Assembly (NCBI GenBank): GCA_000828075.3
Contig: JXCB02000039.1
Location: forward strand, 179,338-232,237
Length of the DNA: 52,900 bases
Origin: Tolypothrix campylonemoides VB511288
GTDB taxonomy: Bacteria > Cyanobacteriota > Cyanobacteriia > Cyanobacteriales > Nostocaceae
Reading direction: 5' to 3'
The notes under the pieces were generated by a model. It saw only the letters and a program-made list of their open reading frames with translations. It had not been told where the DNA came from and did not search any database. The position numbers and the translations under genes are program-made. Numbering within the stretch: the first letter of the stretch is position 1; each line of letters begins with the position of its first letter. Positions 26,249-36,217 of the stretch are shown piece by piece.

Positions 26249-26278
26249 AGAAGGGTGAGCAATGCTGCCCACCCTTCT
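26249..26278 (-). terminator. Hairpin after the toxin gene, probable terminator
   Basis: AGAAGGGTG (26249-26257) and CACCCTTCT (26270-26278) form a 9-bp stem. On the minus strand it is followed by ACAATTTTTT, so it can end the toxin/antitoxin transcript. Confidence 0.7.
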
Positions 26279-26317
26279 AGATTGTTGGTTTGTTATGGAA
26301 AAAGGTTTTTCGGCTTA

Positions 26318-26620
26318 TCAGTCTATGTTTAGATGTTGAGCCAAGAGCCTTTTACCATGAATGACTGCCGCAATAGTTACAGTGTCTTCTTGAATTTTAT
26401 AAATGATTCGATAAGTGTAAGCAAACAATTCCCTAATAGTATCCTCGCTAAATTCTGGGACGACGGAACCGGAAGAGGGAGAAGTGCTCAACTTATCAGA
26501 TGAGTCAAGTATCTTCCGAACTACTGTGGCAGAAAAGGAAGCGGAGTCACGAAATATGTATGCCGCGATCGCGTCTACATCTTCGAGCGCTTTGGGAGAC
26601 CAAACTACTCGATAAGCCAT
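26318..26620 (-). CDS. ParE/RelE-type toxin
   Basis: 100 aa. MAYRVVWSPKALEDVDAIAAY, the basic centre and YRIIYKIQEDTVTIAAVIHG place it in the ParE/RelE fold. ParE members inhibit gyrase and RelE members cut mRNA; the C-terminal HGKRLL favours ParE. The gene overlaps the antitoxin by 16 bp, which is typical of coupled modules. Confidence 0.85.
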   Translation of the reverse strand: MAYRVVWSPKALEDVDAIAAYIFRDSASFSATVVRKILDSSDKLSTSPSSGSVVPEFSEDTIRELFAYTYRIIYKIQEDTVTIAAVIHGKRLLAQHLNID

Positions 26621-26796
26621 TTACTTAATAGCGCCTCGGCTTCTTCTTGAGAGATGATAGTTTCTCGATTGTCAGTCGCTACCAATCCCTGACGAACTTT
26701 TTCAAGTACGTACAGATGATATTGAACATCTTCCACAGAACAATCGTCTGGTAATTTGCTCAACAGAGATTGGACTTTTTCTTTTGTAGTAGTCAT
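26605..26796 (-). CDS. Antitoxin of the ParE-type module
   Basis: 63 aa, starting MTTTKEKVQSLLSKLPDDCS and ending ISQEEAEALLSKWLIE. The N-terminal helices resemble antitoxins of cyanobacterial ParE pairs, with VEDVQYHLYVLEKVRQG as the dimer part. It is the first gene of the module and overlaps the toxin. A hairpin (26833-26859) separates it from thrS upstream. Confidence 0.8.
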   Translation of the reverse strand: MTTTKEKVQSLLSKLPDDCSVEDVQYHLYVLEKVRQGLVATDNRETIISQEEAEALLSKWLIE

Positions 26797-26832
26797 AGCA
26801 TTTTTTTGAGAATATTTATATGAAGTAATTTT

Positions 26833-26859
26833 TAAGGGCGAGCAAAAAGCTCACCCTTA
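26833..26859 (-). terminator. Hairpin after thrS
   Basis: TAAGGGCGAGC and GCTCACCCTTA form an 11-bp stem with one mismatch and an A5 loop. On the minus strand it is followed by AAAAATT, so it probably ends the thrS transcript before the toxin/antitoxin genes. Confidence 0.7.
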
Positions 26860-26872
26860 TGTCTACATTTTG

Positions 26873-28717
26873 TTAAAGGTTGTCATAGTTAGCAACAGCC
26901 TGTTTCATTTTGTCCAAAATTTCAGGTACAGGCACAGCTCCTAACTCTCCTGAGGCGCGGGTGCGAATACTGAGGGTATTGGTTTCTACCTCTTTGGCTC
27001 CCACCACTGCCATAACGGGGATTTTTTCTTTTTCGGCATTGCGAATCAGTTTAGCGAGGCGATCGCCACTTGTATCCACTTCAGCACGGATACCGATAGC
27101 TCTCATCTTCGCCGCCACATCTTTAGCAAACTCAAGCTGTGCTTCACCCACTGGCAACAATCTTGCTTGCACTGGGGCTAACCACAAGGGGAAATCTCCC
27201 GCATACTCTTCAATCAAGATACCGATGAGTCGTTCCAAGGAACCGAAAGGCGCACGGTGAATCATCACTGGGCGTTTGCGAGAACCATCTTCAGCGACGT
27301 ATTCTAGCTCAAACCGTTCTGGCAAGTTATAATCTACCTGCACCGTTCCCAGTTGCCACTCCCTGTCTAAAGCATCGCGGACAATGAAATCTAGTTTGGG
27401 ACCATAAAAAGCCGCTTCTCCAATGCCTTCAAAGTGATCCATCCCCAAAGTTTCGACAGCGCGGCGGATCGCATTTTCAGCTTTGTTCCAAGCTTCATCA
27501 GAACCGATGTACTTATTACTAGCTGGATCGCGGAAACTAAGTCGTGCTTTAAAATTCCCTAGTTGCAGAGTCTTAATGACGGACAGAATCAAATCCACAA
27601 CGTTGAGGAATTCGCTGTCTAGCTGTTCTGGCGTCACGAACAGATGAGCATCATCCTGAGTGAAGCCGCGCACCCGGGTGAGTCCGCCCAGTTCGCCTGA
27701 TTGCTCGTAGCGGTAGACGGTGCCAAATTCAGCTAAGCGCATCGGTAATTCCCGATAAGAGCGCAACTCGCTCTTATATATTTGGATGTGGAAGGGACAA
27801 TTCATAGCTTTGAGAACAAAGCCTTGTTCATGCGCCGCTGCTTCCTCATCCTCTGCCATCATCGGGAACAAATCTTCTTTATATTTCTGCCAGTGTCCAG
27901 AGGTTTTAAATAAATCAACTCTGCTGATGTGGGGTGTGACAACCTGCTGGTAGCCACGTTTGATCTGTTCCTGCTTTAGGAAATCTTCTAAAAGACTCCG
28001 CAACAAAGTTCCTTTGGGCGTCCACAATGGTAAACCCGGTCCCACTTGGTCGGAAAATATAAATAATCCCAGTTCCTTACCTAGTTTTCGGTGGTCTCGT
28101 CGTAGTGCTTCTTCTTTTCGCCGCTTATACTCAGCCAGTTGTTCTGGTGTTTCCCAAGCAGTGGCGTAGATGCGTTGCAACTGCGCTTTCGTTTCATCGC
28201 CACGCCAATATGCCCCTGCAACGCTTTCTAAATCAATCGCTTTCGGGTTAAGTTCGGCAGTATTTTCTACATGAGGTCCAGCGCACAAATCCCACCATTG
28301 ATCTCCAAGGTGGTAAATTGTAATTGGTTCCTGTTTGATGTCGGATAGAATTTCTAGCTTATAAGGTTCATTAATTTCCTTAATACGCTGTTCAGCTTCT
28401 TCACGGCTGACTTCTTCTCGAATGACTGGCAATTTCCGATTGATAATCTTTACCATTTCTTTATAAATGGCTTTTAAATCCTTATCAGTGAATGGTTCCG
28501 GATTATCAAAGTCATAGTAAAAGCCGTTTTCAATCCAGGGACCGATTGTGACTTGTGCCTTGGGAAACAGCTTTTGTACCGCCATTGCCATCACATGAGA
28601 GGCGGTATGGCGAATCTTCTTTAAAGTCTCTGATTCTGAGGTTCGCGGTAAATATATTTTTTCTGGTTCTTCTGGCTGATGAGAAGATGAGTTTGGCGAC
28701 ATCTGCTGCTGTACCAT
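26873..28717 (-). CDS. thrS: Threonyl-tRNA synthetase
   Basis: 614 aa from ATG 28717 (MVQQQMSPNSSSHQPEEP); a TTG two codons upstream is less likely. The editing domain is present (HTASHV and CAGPHVE, the HxxxH/CxxxH metal-like site). Class II motif 2 is FGTVYRYEQSGELGG and motif 3 HRAPFGSLERLIGIL; a C-terminal anticodon domain follows. The N-terminal TGS domain of longer enzymes (about 640 aa in E. coli) is absent, which I recall as normal for cyanobacteria. It charges tRNA-Thr and is essential. A hairpin terminates it. Confidence 0.95.
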   Translation of the reverse strand: MVQQQMSPNSSSHQPEEPEKIYLPRTSESETLKKIRHTASHVMAMAVQKLFPKAQVTIGPWIENGFYYDFDNPEPFTDKDLKAIYKEMVKIINRKLPVIREEVSREEAEQRIKEINEPYKLEILSDIKQEPITIYHLGDQWWDLCAGPHVENTAELNPKAIDLESVAGAYWRGDETKAQLQRIYATAWETPEQLAEYKRRKEEALRRDHRKLGKELGLFIFSDQVGPGLPLWTPKGTLLRSLLEDFLKQEQIKRGYQQVVTPHISRVDLFKTSGHWQKYKEDLFPMMAEDEEAAAHEQGFVLKAMNCPFHIQIYKSELRSYRELPMRLAEFGTVYRYEQSGELGGLTRVRGFTQDDAHLFVTPEQLDSEFLNVVDLILSVIKTLQLGNFKARLSFRDPASNKYIGSDEAWNKAENAIRRAVETLGMDHFEGIGEAAFYGPKLDFIVRDALDREWQLGTVQVDYNLPERFELEYVAEDGSRKRPVMIHRAPFGSLERLIGILIEEYAGDFPLWLAPVQARLLPVGEAQLEFAKDVAAKMRAIGIRAEVDTSGDRLAKLIRNAEKEKIPVMAVVGAKEVETNTLSIRTRASGELGAVPVPEILDKMKQAVANYDNL

Positions 28718-29800
28718 TGGCAAAGTGATTGTAAAAAATAATGTATGGGTTCGACTTATGATAAAATTTTTCCCAAAACTAACGTGGGGCTACTTTTCAG
28801 TTTTGTCATATTTTTCTTTTCACGAATTTTTATTCCTTAAGCAAGATGAACTCGGTTCATTAATCATATATTGATGCTTATCCCTTCCTTCATAATATCT
28901 ATTTTTAATAAGTTATCATGTCATTTACTACCTATGTATAAATAAACAGTCAGTTTTTTATAGAGAATGCTTATCGCTCATCACTCATAAGTACAACATT
29001 TTGGAGCACTTAAAGCGCTAACCTCACCAGCAAACTAGATTCAAACGCGAGCTAACACTTCGCCGTACTCATTAAAGTGTTTGCTCGCATTGCCAAACAT
29101 TTTGATGTCTGTGGCTCTTCTTTAAATATAACCACTTTAATTACTGTTGGTTCAAGTTAATAGTTCAATGATGAAGTTAGCGATTTCTAATAAATAATAA
29201 AAACAAACTTTTGATTGATGACTAAGAGTGATTTTGGTGTACTTGGGATATTTTGTTTTTCACAAAAGCCAGGCATACAAGTGTCTTCTTTTAAATCTAT
29301 ATTTTATCTAAAATTTTACAAGTTTAGCTTTAATTGTGAGATGATATTACATTAATTTAACTTTACATTGCCATCATTGCTTGTTTTTTTTCATTACCTA
29401 GTCTTTTGGGCAACAGGAATTGCAATAGGGGGAGCGTCAAAACGTTTATGCATATTTGTTAACTGTCTGTTGCGGGAATGCTGAGAAAACCATTGGGTTT
29501 TTTCTCGATTGGCTTTGCATAGATTCACTGACCTAGCAAGGTCTCATCTGATTCATTAAGTGCTGATTAATACATACATATTAGTAAATTCTCAGTTTTT
29601 TTGTCTCTAATATAAACAGGTTTTTTGAGATCTCCCTTGGGTATCTGTACAATAGCCTAGAAAAATTTATATAATATATAGTGTGTAAAGAATGTTACAA
29701 AGTATCAAATTTTTCTAACTTATGAGAGAGACGAGGGAAATGTTAAGAATCTTAAATAGAGTTAATATTAGTAAGAAAGTTAGGAATATCCTTCTCATTT
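28718..29800. other. 1.08-kb AT-rich intergenic region
   Basis: No frame with a good start and length was seen on either strand. The region is low in G and C. A weak hairpin followed by Ts (GAGAAAACC/GGTTTTTTCTC, 29483-29506) could end a small RNA, but no promoter is clear. No tRNA or known riboswitch was recognised. Confidence 0.4.
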
Positions 29801-30118
29801 ATGCGAGACTCGAATTTACCAGAATCTGAACTGCTGAAAACAGTTTTGCAACCGCTGTTAGAAGATTTTCAGTACTGGTTTGCGCGATCGCGCCATTTTC
29901 TGGAAACAGAACAGCTGTCATTCATGAGTCAACATGAACAATCTGACTTACTAACGCGAGTCAAGAAAGCGCAAGAGGAAGTGAACACAGCAAAGATGCT
30001 GTTTAGTGCAACTGATGGACAAGTCGGTATTGATATGGCAACGTTAGCGCCTTGGCATCAATTAGTCACAGAATGCTGGAATGTGGCGACGCGCTTCCGT
30101 CAAGCGCGAGAAGTCTGA
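29801..30118 (+). CDS. DUF2605-family protein
   Basis: 105 aa. MRDSNLPESELLKTVLQPLL with FQYWFARSRHFLETE and the C-terminal WHQLVTECWNVATRFR matches the cyanobacterial DUF2605 group, helical and soluble, function unknown. It is followed by a DUF2973 gene, a pairing I recall in many cyanobacteria. Family call is from memory. Confidence 0.8.
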   Translation: MRDSNLPESELLKTVLQPLLEDFQYWFARSRHFLETEQLSFMSQHEQSDLLTRVKKAQEEVNTAKMLFSATDGQVGIDMATLAPWHQLVTECWNVATRFRQAREV

Positions 30119-30465
30119 TGCGGTTTCCAGCGCTCACGCTTAACTTTGAAGCGGAGTGAGGCTCAAAACTGTGTTATCTGGGTATGTTACTTTGTGAATC
30201 GTGGCAGAATTAGCACTACTCAAGACAATATGTTAACTGAGATAGAAAAAATTTTTTGACATCATCTGAGATAGGAAGTGATGTATTTTATGTTACCACA
30301 GTACTGTATTCTAGGTTAAAAATTCCCCTTTTTATAAAGAGTATGAGCGCATAAAGATTGCGTTAACCATTCAGCATCACCGTAATTAACAGCATCAACA
30401 TTGAGCAGCTAAGCAAAACTTTAGAACATATAGCTTTAAAATCTGCGAACTCTGGAGGAAAAACG
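30119..30465. other. Intergenic region between DUF2605 and DUF2973 genes
   Basis: 347 bp, no gene seen. A good ribosome-binding site (GGAGG) lies before the DUF2973 start at 30466. No terminator is evident, so co-transcription is possible but unproved. Confidence 0.5.
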
Positions 30466-30798
30466 ATGTTACACCTACTTTACATTCTTGCTTTTACCAT
30501 CCTAGCTTTTATAGCTGTTGCTAACTTAATTCGCAACCTGATTATGTTCAGTTTTGATAGAGAGCGGATTTATCCACCTAAGTCCGCAGCAATTGAAAAT
30601 CAGGGCAGATATCCTTATAGTTCATCAAGCAAGCAGTTTAAACCGCATCCAGAGTTATTAGATGCTGCTGGTAACTTAATTAAAGAGCCGCTTCTAGTGA
30701 TGCGTTCGATTAACGTTGAAGACGCACGCCAAAAACTAGATGCGCTTTACGAAGCTTCTCCTGGGCACAAAAGTGAAAATCAACAAGAGGAAGGCTAA
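30466..30798 (+). CDS. DUF2973-family membrane-anchored protein
   Basis: 110 aa. An N-terminal membrane helix (LYILAFTILAFIAVANLI) is followed by NLIMFSFDRERIYPP and a hydrophilic tail with PHPELLDAAGNLIKEPLLVM, typical of DUF2973. GGAGG lies 6-10 bp before the ATG. The function is unknown. It is paired with the DUF2605 gene 347 bp upstream. Confidence 0.85.
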   Translation: MLHLLYILAFTILAFIAVANLIRNLIMFSFDRERIYPPKSAAIENQGRYPYSSSSKQFKPHPELLDAAGNLIKEPLLVMRSINVEDARQKLDALYEASPGHKSENQQEEG

Positions 30799-30799
30799 A

Positions 30800-30945
30800 G
30801 CAGGGACTGGGGATTAGATATTGGGTATTGGTTCGGGATTGGGGATTGGGGATTAGGAATTGGTGATTAGTGATTGTTAAACTGTACTTTTCTTCCCCAT
30901 TACCCAGTCCCCAGTCCCCAGTCCCTAGTCCCTAGTCCCCACTTC
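30800..30945. repeat. Heptamer-type tandem repeats at a convergent gene junction
   Basis: GGGGATT-like units (30803-30868) and CCCAGTC-like units (30901-30940) face each other and can pair. They separate the DUF2973 gene from the convergent debranching enzyme gene. Confidence 0.75.
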
Positions 30946-30951
30946 CTGATT

Positions 30952-33237
30952 TTATGCTTCGATAACGACCCGGAGGTTCCCGCGTTTCTTGGCAACGCGA
31001 CAAGCAGTTGTGCTACCAGAACGCTCAAATTCCAAATCCAGTATAGTAGAACCAACTTTAAGATTGTGCAGTGACAAACTGCTGATCGACTCTGGTAAAG
31101 TAGGGTCGATAATTCGTAAGCAGTTGTTGGGAGCGTCAGGCACCAGATTTACAATCATTTGCAGCAACTGGAAGATACTACCGGTTGCCCATGCTTGAGG
31201 TGTACAGGCAACAGGATATTGTACAGGAGCGTTATCACCATTGCGCTCGTAGCCGCAAAACAACTCTGGAGGACGTTGATAGGGCTGCTGGTTAGTCATG
31301 TCGAATAAACCTTCAAAAAGTTCCAGGGCTTGATCGACTAAACCGAGCGATCGCAATCCCATTGCAATCAACGAGTTATCATGGGGCCATACAGAACCGA
31401 TATGATACCCCATTGGATTGTAAGCTGGTGACAAGCTATTCAGGGTGCGGATACCCCAACCGTTAAACATATCTGGTGCTCGCAGCCGTTCAGCAACACT
31501 GTAAGCTTTTTCTGGTGTGAAAATGCCTAAATGTAGGCAATGACCGGGATTAGACGTAATACTATCTACTTGCTGACCATCTCCATCCAAAGCCAGGGCA
31601 CAGAAATCCTGGTCTTCGATCCAAAAGTCTCTATTGAAACGAAGCTTAAGGTTTCTTGCTTCTTCTGTCCAGCGGTCTGATAAGTCAATCCGCTTTTTCA
31701 GCCTGGCAATTTCTGCTAAGCGCAATTTGGCAGCGTAGACGTAAGCTTGTACCTCACACAAGGCGATCGCTCCGTTGGCTAACTCTCCCTTACGATTGAC
31801 AATACAATCGCCAGAGTCTTTCCACCCTTGGTTCGCAAGACCACCTTTGGATTTCCGATAGTAGCTAAGATAGCCTGTTTCTCGAAGGTTGCGGTCGATC
31901 CAGTCCATTGCCAACAAAGCTTTGGACCAAAGTTGGTCTAAAGTTTCGACATCATGAGTCCAAGCATAATATTCGGCATACAGCATCAGCCATAAGGGAG
32001 TCGCATCGACTGTACCGTAATAAGGAGTGTGGGGAATTTCCTGACAACGAGCTAATTCACCCAACCGCAACTCGTGTAAAATCTTACCTGGTTCCTCTTC
32101 GCGCCAATCATCATCAGTTTTGCCTTGGTATGTCGCCAGAAGCTGCAAAGTTTCTTTGGCAATTTGTGGGTTTAACATCAGGGTTTGGGAAGCTGTGATG
32201 ATCGAATCGCGCCCAAACAGCGCCGAAAACCACGGTACTCCTGCGGAAACAGTCTTGTACTTACCGAAGGACTGACGCAACAAATACATATCTTGTTCAG
32301 CTCGTTCAATAATGTGATTGAACGTGCCTTTGTCTGAGCGAATTCGTGTAATTTGTTGTACCCAGTGTTGTTCCTCCATCATCTCAGACGCTTTCGCTTG
32401 TACTAAGGTGAAAGGAGCGCTAACAATGGAAGTGGATTTGTTGTTTGTCAAGAAATTGACTCGGTAGCCCAACTTTTGAGTTTCGTGAGAAGCCAACTCC
32501 AACCGCCAAACCGCTGTATAACCTTTAAAATAGTCTGGTTGCCTATGTTGGAACTGAATGCGAGATTCCATTACCAAGCCATCCAGACCTTCATAAGCAA
32601 GGCTCAAGGATTGCTCTTTTTGTACAGGTGGCACAGATTGTGCAGAAATACCTTCACCATTTGATGTTCCTTCTTCAGGTGTCGGTTCTACAAGACGTAA
32701 AAGTCTACCCCGTTTTTGCCTGTCATAGCCCCGGACTTCAAATAAATCGGCAAAATCCGCGTCAAAGCTAATACTAAGTTCAAAACTGATGGAACTTGTA
32801 CTATAATTAGAAACTTCTAACTCTTCAAATAATGCTCCATTAAGTACGAGTTCTCGACGAATGCCCACTGTATCGGCTTTCAGACGGTCTTCGATTCTGG
32901 GATTGGTACACAAAATTGACAGAGAAAATCCTTTTTCAGCAGTGCTGCTTAGTAACACAGGAGAGTGTCCATCAATTTGCAACTCTAGGCGACTAAGAAA
33001 GCGTGTGTCACAGCACAATAGCCCCATACTGGGATTGCCATCATTCAGCGAACAGCCAGAAATATTGCCTAAAGTGTCTGTGACCAAAAATAAATCATCA
33101 TCTTTAACCGTTAGCGTCGGTTGTGGTCTTTCACTTATTACACAAGGCCATTCTGGAATAGGTATTTGATCGGCAGGAACAAAAGTTTTTCCGTCTAGAG
33201 AAATTTTTTCCGGTGTCATCAGCGTATCCGGTGTCAT
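30952..33237 (-). CDS. Glycogen-debranching-type enzyme (amylo-alpha-1,6-glucosidase family)
   Basis: 761 aa from ATG 33237 (MTPDTLMTPEKISLDG); other starts lie at 33219 and 33276, and a 12-bp direct repeat (GGTGTCATCAG) covers the first two. The N-terminal beta domain (residues about 45-280) has the form of the bacterial GDE-N domain: LFLVTDTLGNISG, GLLCCDTRFLSRLEL. The C-terminal alpha/alpha toroid has PWFSALFGRDSIITA, GWKDSGD and GSVWPHDNSLIAMGL, where acidic residues would be catalytic. It likely acts on alpha-glucans or a related oligosaccharide; substrate uncertain. A GT4 gene lies 0.9 kb upstream on the same strand. Confidence 0.85.
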   Translation of the reverse strand: MTPDTLMTPEKISLDGKTFVPADQIPIPEWPCVISERPQPTLTVKDDDLFLVTDTLGNISGCSLNDGNPSMGLLCCDTRFLSRLELQIDGHSPVLLSSTAEKGFSLSILCTNPRIEDRLKADTVGIRRELVLNGALFEELEVSNYSTSSISFELSISFDADFADLFEVRGYDRQKRGRLLRLVEPTPEEGTSNGEGISAQSVPPVQKEQSLSLAYEGLDGLVMESRIQFQHRQPDYFKGYTAVWRLELASHETQKLGYRVNFLTNNKSTSIVSAPFTLVQAKASEMMEEQHWVQQITRIRSDKGTFNHIIERAEQDMYLLRQSFGKYKTVSAGVPWFSALFGRDSIITASQTLMLNPQIAKETLQLLATYQGKTDDDWREEEPGKILHELRLGELARCQEIPHTPYYGTVDATPLWLMLYAEYYAWTHDVETLDQLWSKALLAMDWIDRNLRETGYLSYYRKSKGGLANQGWKDSGDCIVNRKGELANGAIALCEVQAYVYAAKLRLAEIARLKKRIDLSDRWTEEARNLKLRFNRDFWIEDQDFCALALDGDGQQVDSITSNPGHCLHLGIFTPEKAYSVAERLRAPDMFNGWGIRTLNSLSPAYNPMGYHIGSVWPHDNSLIAMGLRSLGLVDQALELFEGLFDMTNQQPYQRPPELFCGYERNGDNAPVQYPVACTPQAWATGSIFQLLQMIVNLVPDAPNNCLRIIDPTLPESISSLSLHNLKVGSTILDLEFERSGSTTACRVAKKRGNLRVVIEA

Positions 33238-34136
33238 CAGGCAAAATTCCGTGTACAGGTCTAGTTTTTCATACAAGCATCAGCGTCAACAGGAAAAAGG
33301 ACGCTGTTAGAAGCAGATTTGAGCCATTGATTTAAGCCATTGAGCAAAAATCATAATCGCATACAGCTAGTTACAAAACATGAAGAAAGCCTTGATCATA
33401 AAATCTTTATAAATCTATGATTTTCTAAAAATTTTATGAATAAGCTTAAAAGTATGGATTTCTACTTGTTTTCTTAGCCGCTTTTCTTCAGAATGGCAAG
33501 ATGTAGACACCTCTCGGCAGCAATATGGAAATAGGGGTTTTCCACACAAAATGCAACAGCTTAGTCACTTTTAGCTAGACTGTCACTTAAAAATTTTTGT
33601 AAAGGGAATTAAAAAATAAATATATTATGTATAATATCAACCACTAATAATTATATACTATTTTTAGTAAAACAATACTTAGTTAAATCTCCAATTTTTG
33701 AAAGAAAAATAAAATTTTTTAATTGACCAATATTGGCAGAGGGCAGAGGGCAGAGGGCAGAAGGCGGTAAAAGGAAAAAGGTATAAAGGGATGCTCTTTG
33801 CTCTGTGCCAATATTGGGTACAAGCCCCCAACTTCAGTTATGAAAATAAAAAAGATTTTTTTGCGTTCGCTTCGCGTGGCGGAACGCCATGCGCAGAGTG
33901 CGGCAAGCAAAAAAGGCGTCCTTTTTAAATCCCCTAAATTTATTTATGGGGATTCCTTCTGCCATCTGCCTTCGTACTTCTGCCTTCTTAATAAGTTTAA
34001 ACTCAAAACTCTAGAGGTGGTAAAAACAAGGGACTCCGTGTCCCTTTTTTTACCCGGTTTCATCCACTCTTGCCCATCAACTACTTTTCAAGATTGCCTT
34101 GTGACTTTTGGAGTGATGGGTTGCAGGTACAGACTT
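33238..34136. other. 900-bp intergenic region with small repeats
   Basis: AT-rich. It holds four GCAGAGG units (33735-33765), a GC-rich palindromic insert (about 33861-33908, GCGTTCGCTTCGCG...) and the hairpin at 34030-34051. No credible gene; a 115-codon frame over 33798-34145 is made of repeats. Confidence 0.55.
34030..34051 (-). terminator. Hairpin GGGAC-TCCGT-GTCCC with T-runs on both sides
   Basis: A 5-bp stem with T7 on the plus side and TTGTTTTT on the minus side. It lies about 85 bp after the GT4 stop and most likely ends that transcript. It could work in both directions. Confidence 0.6.
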
Positions 34137-35162
34137 TTACCCTAGCACCATATTGTAAGCCCTCTCATACTCCGAGGTCATAGATTCAACGCTAAAGCGG
34201 CTGACAACGTACTCCCGACAAGTCCATCGGTCTAATTTTATGGCGTCTGGAATCACTTCAATCATTTTTTGGAGCGAGTGGCAAACAAAACCTGTTTTCT
34301 CATGAGCAATCACTTCTGGTACTGAGCCTAATCCCATGCCAATCACAGGTGTACCCGTTACCATTGACTCAATCATGACTAAACCAAAAGGCTCTCGCCA
34401 GGTGATGGGGAACAAAGTCACAGTTGCTCCACCAAGCAGTTTAACTTTTTCTTCGTGGGAAACCTCACCCAGGTACTGAATCTGTTCGCCATCAATCAAA
34501 GGCTCTAGTTGTTCTCGATAATAATCTCGGTCAACAGCGTCAATTTTGCCAGCCATCTTTAATTGAAAGCCAGCAGCACGAGCAATCTTAATCGCTTCCA
34601 CTGGTCCTTTTTCTGGGGATAACCGCCCGACAAATGCTAAGTATGCAGGTTGCGTCGGTTCGGGATGGAAGGGATAGACGCTTGTGTCAATGCCGTTGTA
34701 AACGGTATGAATGTAGTTCAAGCCTAAGCGCGGTTCTCGTTGTGCCTCACTAATACTGATGAAAGGTTGCCAAGCAAAACGCCGATACATTTTCTCATTA
34801 TCGGGCGTAAAAATACCATGCATTGTATGTACAGTAGGAGTTTTCACAAAACTGCAATACGGAAGGGTAGAACAACCTACGTGAGAATGGATAATATCAA
34901 AATGATGAGCATTTTGATAAACATCAGCAAGCATCATCTGCTCGTAGAGTGCCGGCTCTTTAATATTGGAGTCAAGCCGTAGTGCTTGGTTATGGACTGA
35001 ACAAAGTTTTGCTTTGGTAATCGAGTCACCAGAAGCAAATAAGGTAACATCATGACCGCGCCTAACTAATTCGTCTGTAACTAATTGAACAATCAGTTCA
35101 GTACCGCCATAACGAAAGGGAGGAACACGCTCCCATAAAGGAGAAATTTGTGCGATTCTCAT
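34137..35162 (-). CDS. Glycosyltransferase family 4 protein
   Basis: 341 aa from ATG 35162 (MRIAQISPLWERVPPFRYGG). GT-B fold: FVGRLSPEKGPVEAIKIARA opens the nucleotide-binding half, and EPFGLVMIESMVTGTPVI is the E-x7-E motif. The N-terminal half has IIHSHVG and HTMHGIF. Retaining transfer of a sugar to an unknown acceptor is expected. It lies in the same direction upstream of the debranching-like enzyme, so both may handle the same glucan or compatible-solute route; this is inference. Confidence 0.88.
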   Translation of the reverse strand: MRIAQISPLWERVPPFRYGGTELIVQLVTDELVRRGHDVTLFASGDSITKAKLCSVHNQALRLDSNIKEPALYEQMMLADVYQNAHHFDIIHSHVGCSTLPYCSFVKTPTVHTMHGIFTPDNEKMYRRFAWQPFISISEAQREPRLGLNYIHTVYNGIDTSVYPFHPEPTQPAYLAFVGRLSPEKGPVEAIKIARAAGFQLKMAGKIDAVDRDYYREQLEPLIDGEQIQYLGEVSHEEKVKLLGGATVTLFPITWREPFGLVMIESMVTGTPVIGMGLGSVPEVIAHEKTGFVCHSLQKMIEVIPDAIKLDRWTCREYVVSRFSVESMTSEYERAYNMVLG

Positions 35163-35309
35163 GTTTCACCTGAGCAGGTATGTGTAGCACGTATTTACCC
35201 AGGAAATCTATGACCAACAGATTCATAGTTCTACAGCTTTTTCAGGTAAATAGACCTTTTTTGTCTCGCACATAGACAAAGGAACGACCTCTCGTAGAGA
35301 AGGCACAAA

Positions 35310-35437
35310 GACGAGCCAGCGAGCAGTTCTCTTGGAGGGAAACCCTCCGGGAGAAACTGCGGTGCGAATGACGGCACGCCTTTGGCGTGCATTTTGCGCA
35401 TACCCGAAGGGCTTTCCCTGGTGCCGGCTCTGGCGTC
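35310..35437. repeat. 128-bp member of the GACGAGCCAGCG...CTGGCGTC family (copy d)
   Basis: Ends GACGAGCCAGCG and GCTCTGGCGTC are shared with 42821-42868, but the middle holds three extra hairpins (GGAGGGAAACCCTCC, CACGCCTTTGGCGTG and a CGAAGG-type one). It appears to be a composite of several small elements. Confidence 0.7.
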
Positions 35438-36080
35438 GCAAAGAAAAAAGCAAAAAATGTGGTCTAAATTAAGTGAAAACTGCTGTAAGAAAATTGGGGA
35501 AATATGCAATGCCTTGTGTTTACTGTTGTTGCAAGCCTTAATGGTGTCACTTTAATACACTCCATCTTTTTTGGATTAAGGCATTAGGAAATGATTTCTT
35601 CTGCTTTTGTGCTAAGAATTTATGGATGGGACCGTCTCCCCATCAAAGCTTGCTTTATCTATTGTCTATAAGTTAGTGATTTTCCTCGGCGACTATTGCA
35701 GACTTCACTACTTTTAGCACCAAGCAAATTTTCATATTTATCACATCGTTTTAAAAATTTTGAAAATTATTGATTGATAAAATAATATTACATCAAATGG
35801 CTATATTCCGCAATACACTTCTTCAACAGTGACTAGCGCTTATGTACTTCCTTATCCATATTTAAAAAGTCACAATTCTAAAGTTTTGTAAATGTTTATA
35901 CTTTTTAACAAGAGTTTATAAAAAAAGTACGATAATAGCGATTGCGTCTTCAAATAACATAAATATTTGAGTGAGTTATGCGTGAAAATCAAATTCTTAG
36001 CAAAGTCAAATAATAGTGAAAATTTAAATAGTGAAAATTTATAAATTGATTCACAAGACAGGCTTTGATGATATCCTAAC

Positions 36081-36217
36081 AGGACTTACGCAAAAATCGC
36101 CCCTAAGCTTAATTTATTGAACCGCCAAGACGAGCCAGCGCCGTGGGCGGGTTCCCCGACTTGAGGCGACTGGCGTCGCCAAGAACGCTAAAAATTCGTA
36201 GAGTGTGCGTAAGTCCT
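36081..36217. mobile_element. 137-bp MITE-like element carrying a nested 49-bp repeat
   Basis: Perfect 12-bp terminal inverted repeats AGGACTTACGCA (36081-36092) and TGCGTAAGTCCT (36206-36217). Inside, at 36129-36177, sits a copy of the 49-bp dispersed repeat, placed within a CGCCAAGACG/CCAAGAACGC stretch. It encodes nothing, so it would need a transposase in trans. No clear target duplication. Confidence 0.75.
36129..36177. repeat. 49-bp GC-rich dispersed repeat (copy b)
   Basis: Differs at only three positions from 14582-14630. Ends GACGAGCCAGCGC and CTGGCGTC, central GGGTTCCCC. Nested inside the MITE-like element. Confidence 0.85.

Noticed and set aside
29483-29506. Small RNA terminator in the 1-kb gap before the DUF2605 gene
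   Set aside because: The stem has a bulge and no promoter could be placed; kept only as a remark in the intergenic entry.
33798-34145. 115-codon plus-strand frame
   Set aside because: It crosses a palindromic insert, AT-rich spacer and a terminator hairpin; composition is not coding-like.
35223-35509. Minus-strand frames of 76 and 92 codons
   Set aside because: They lie on the composite palindromic repeat and match nothing recognisable.
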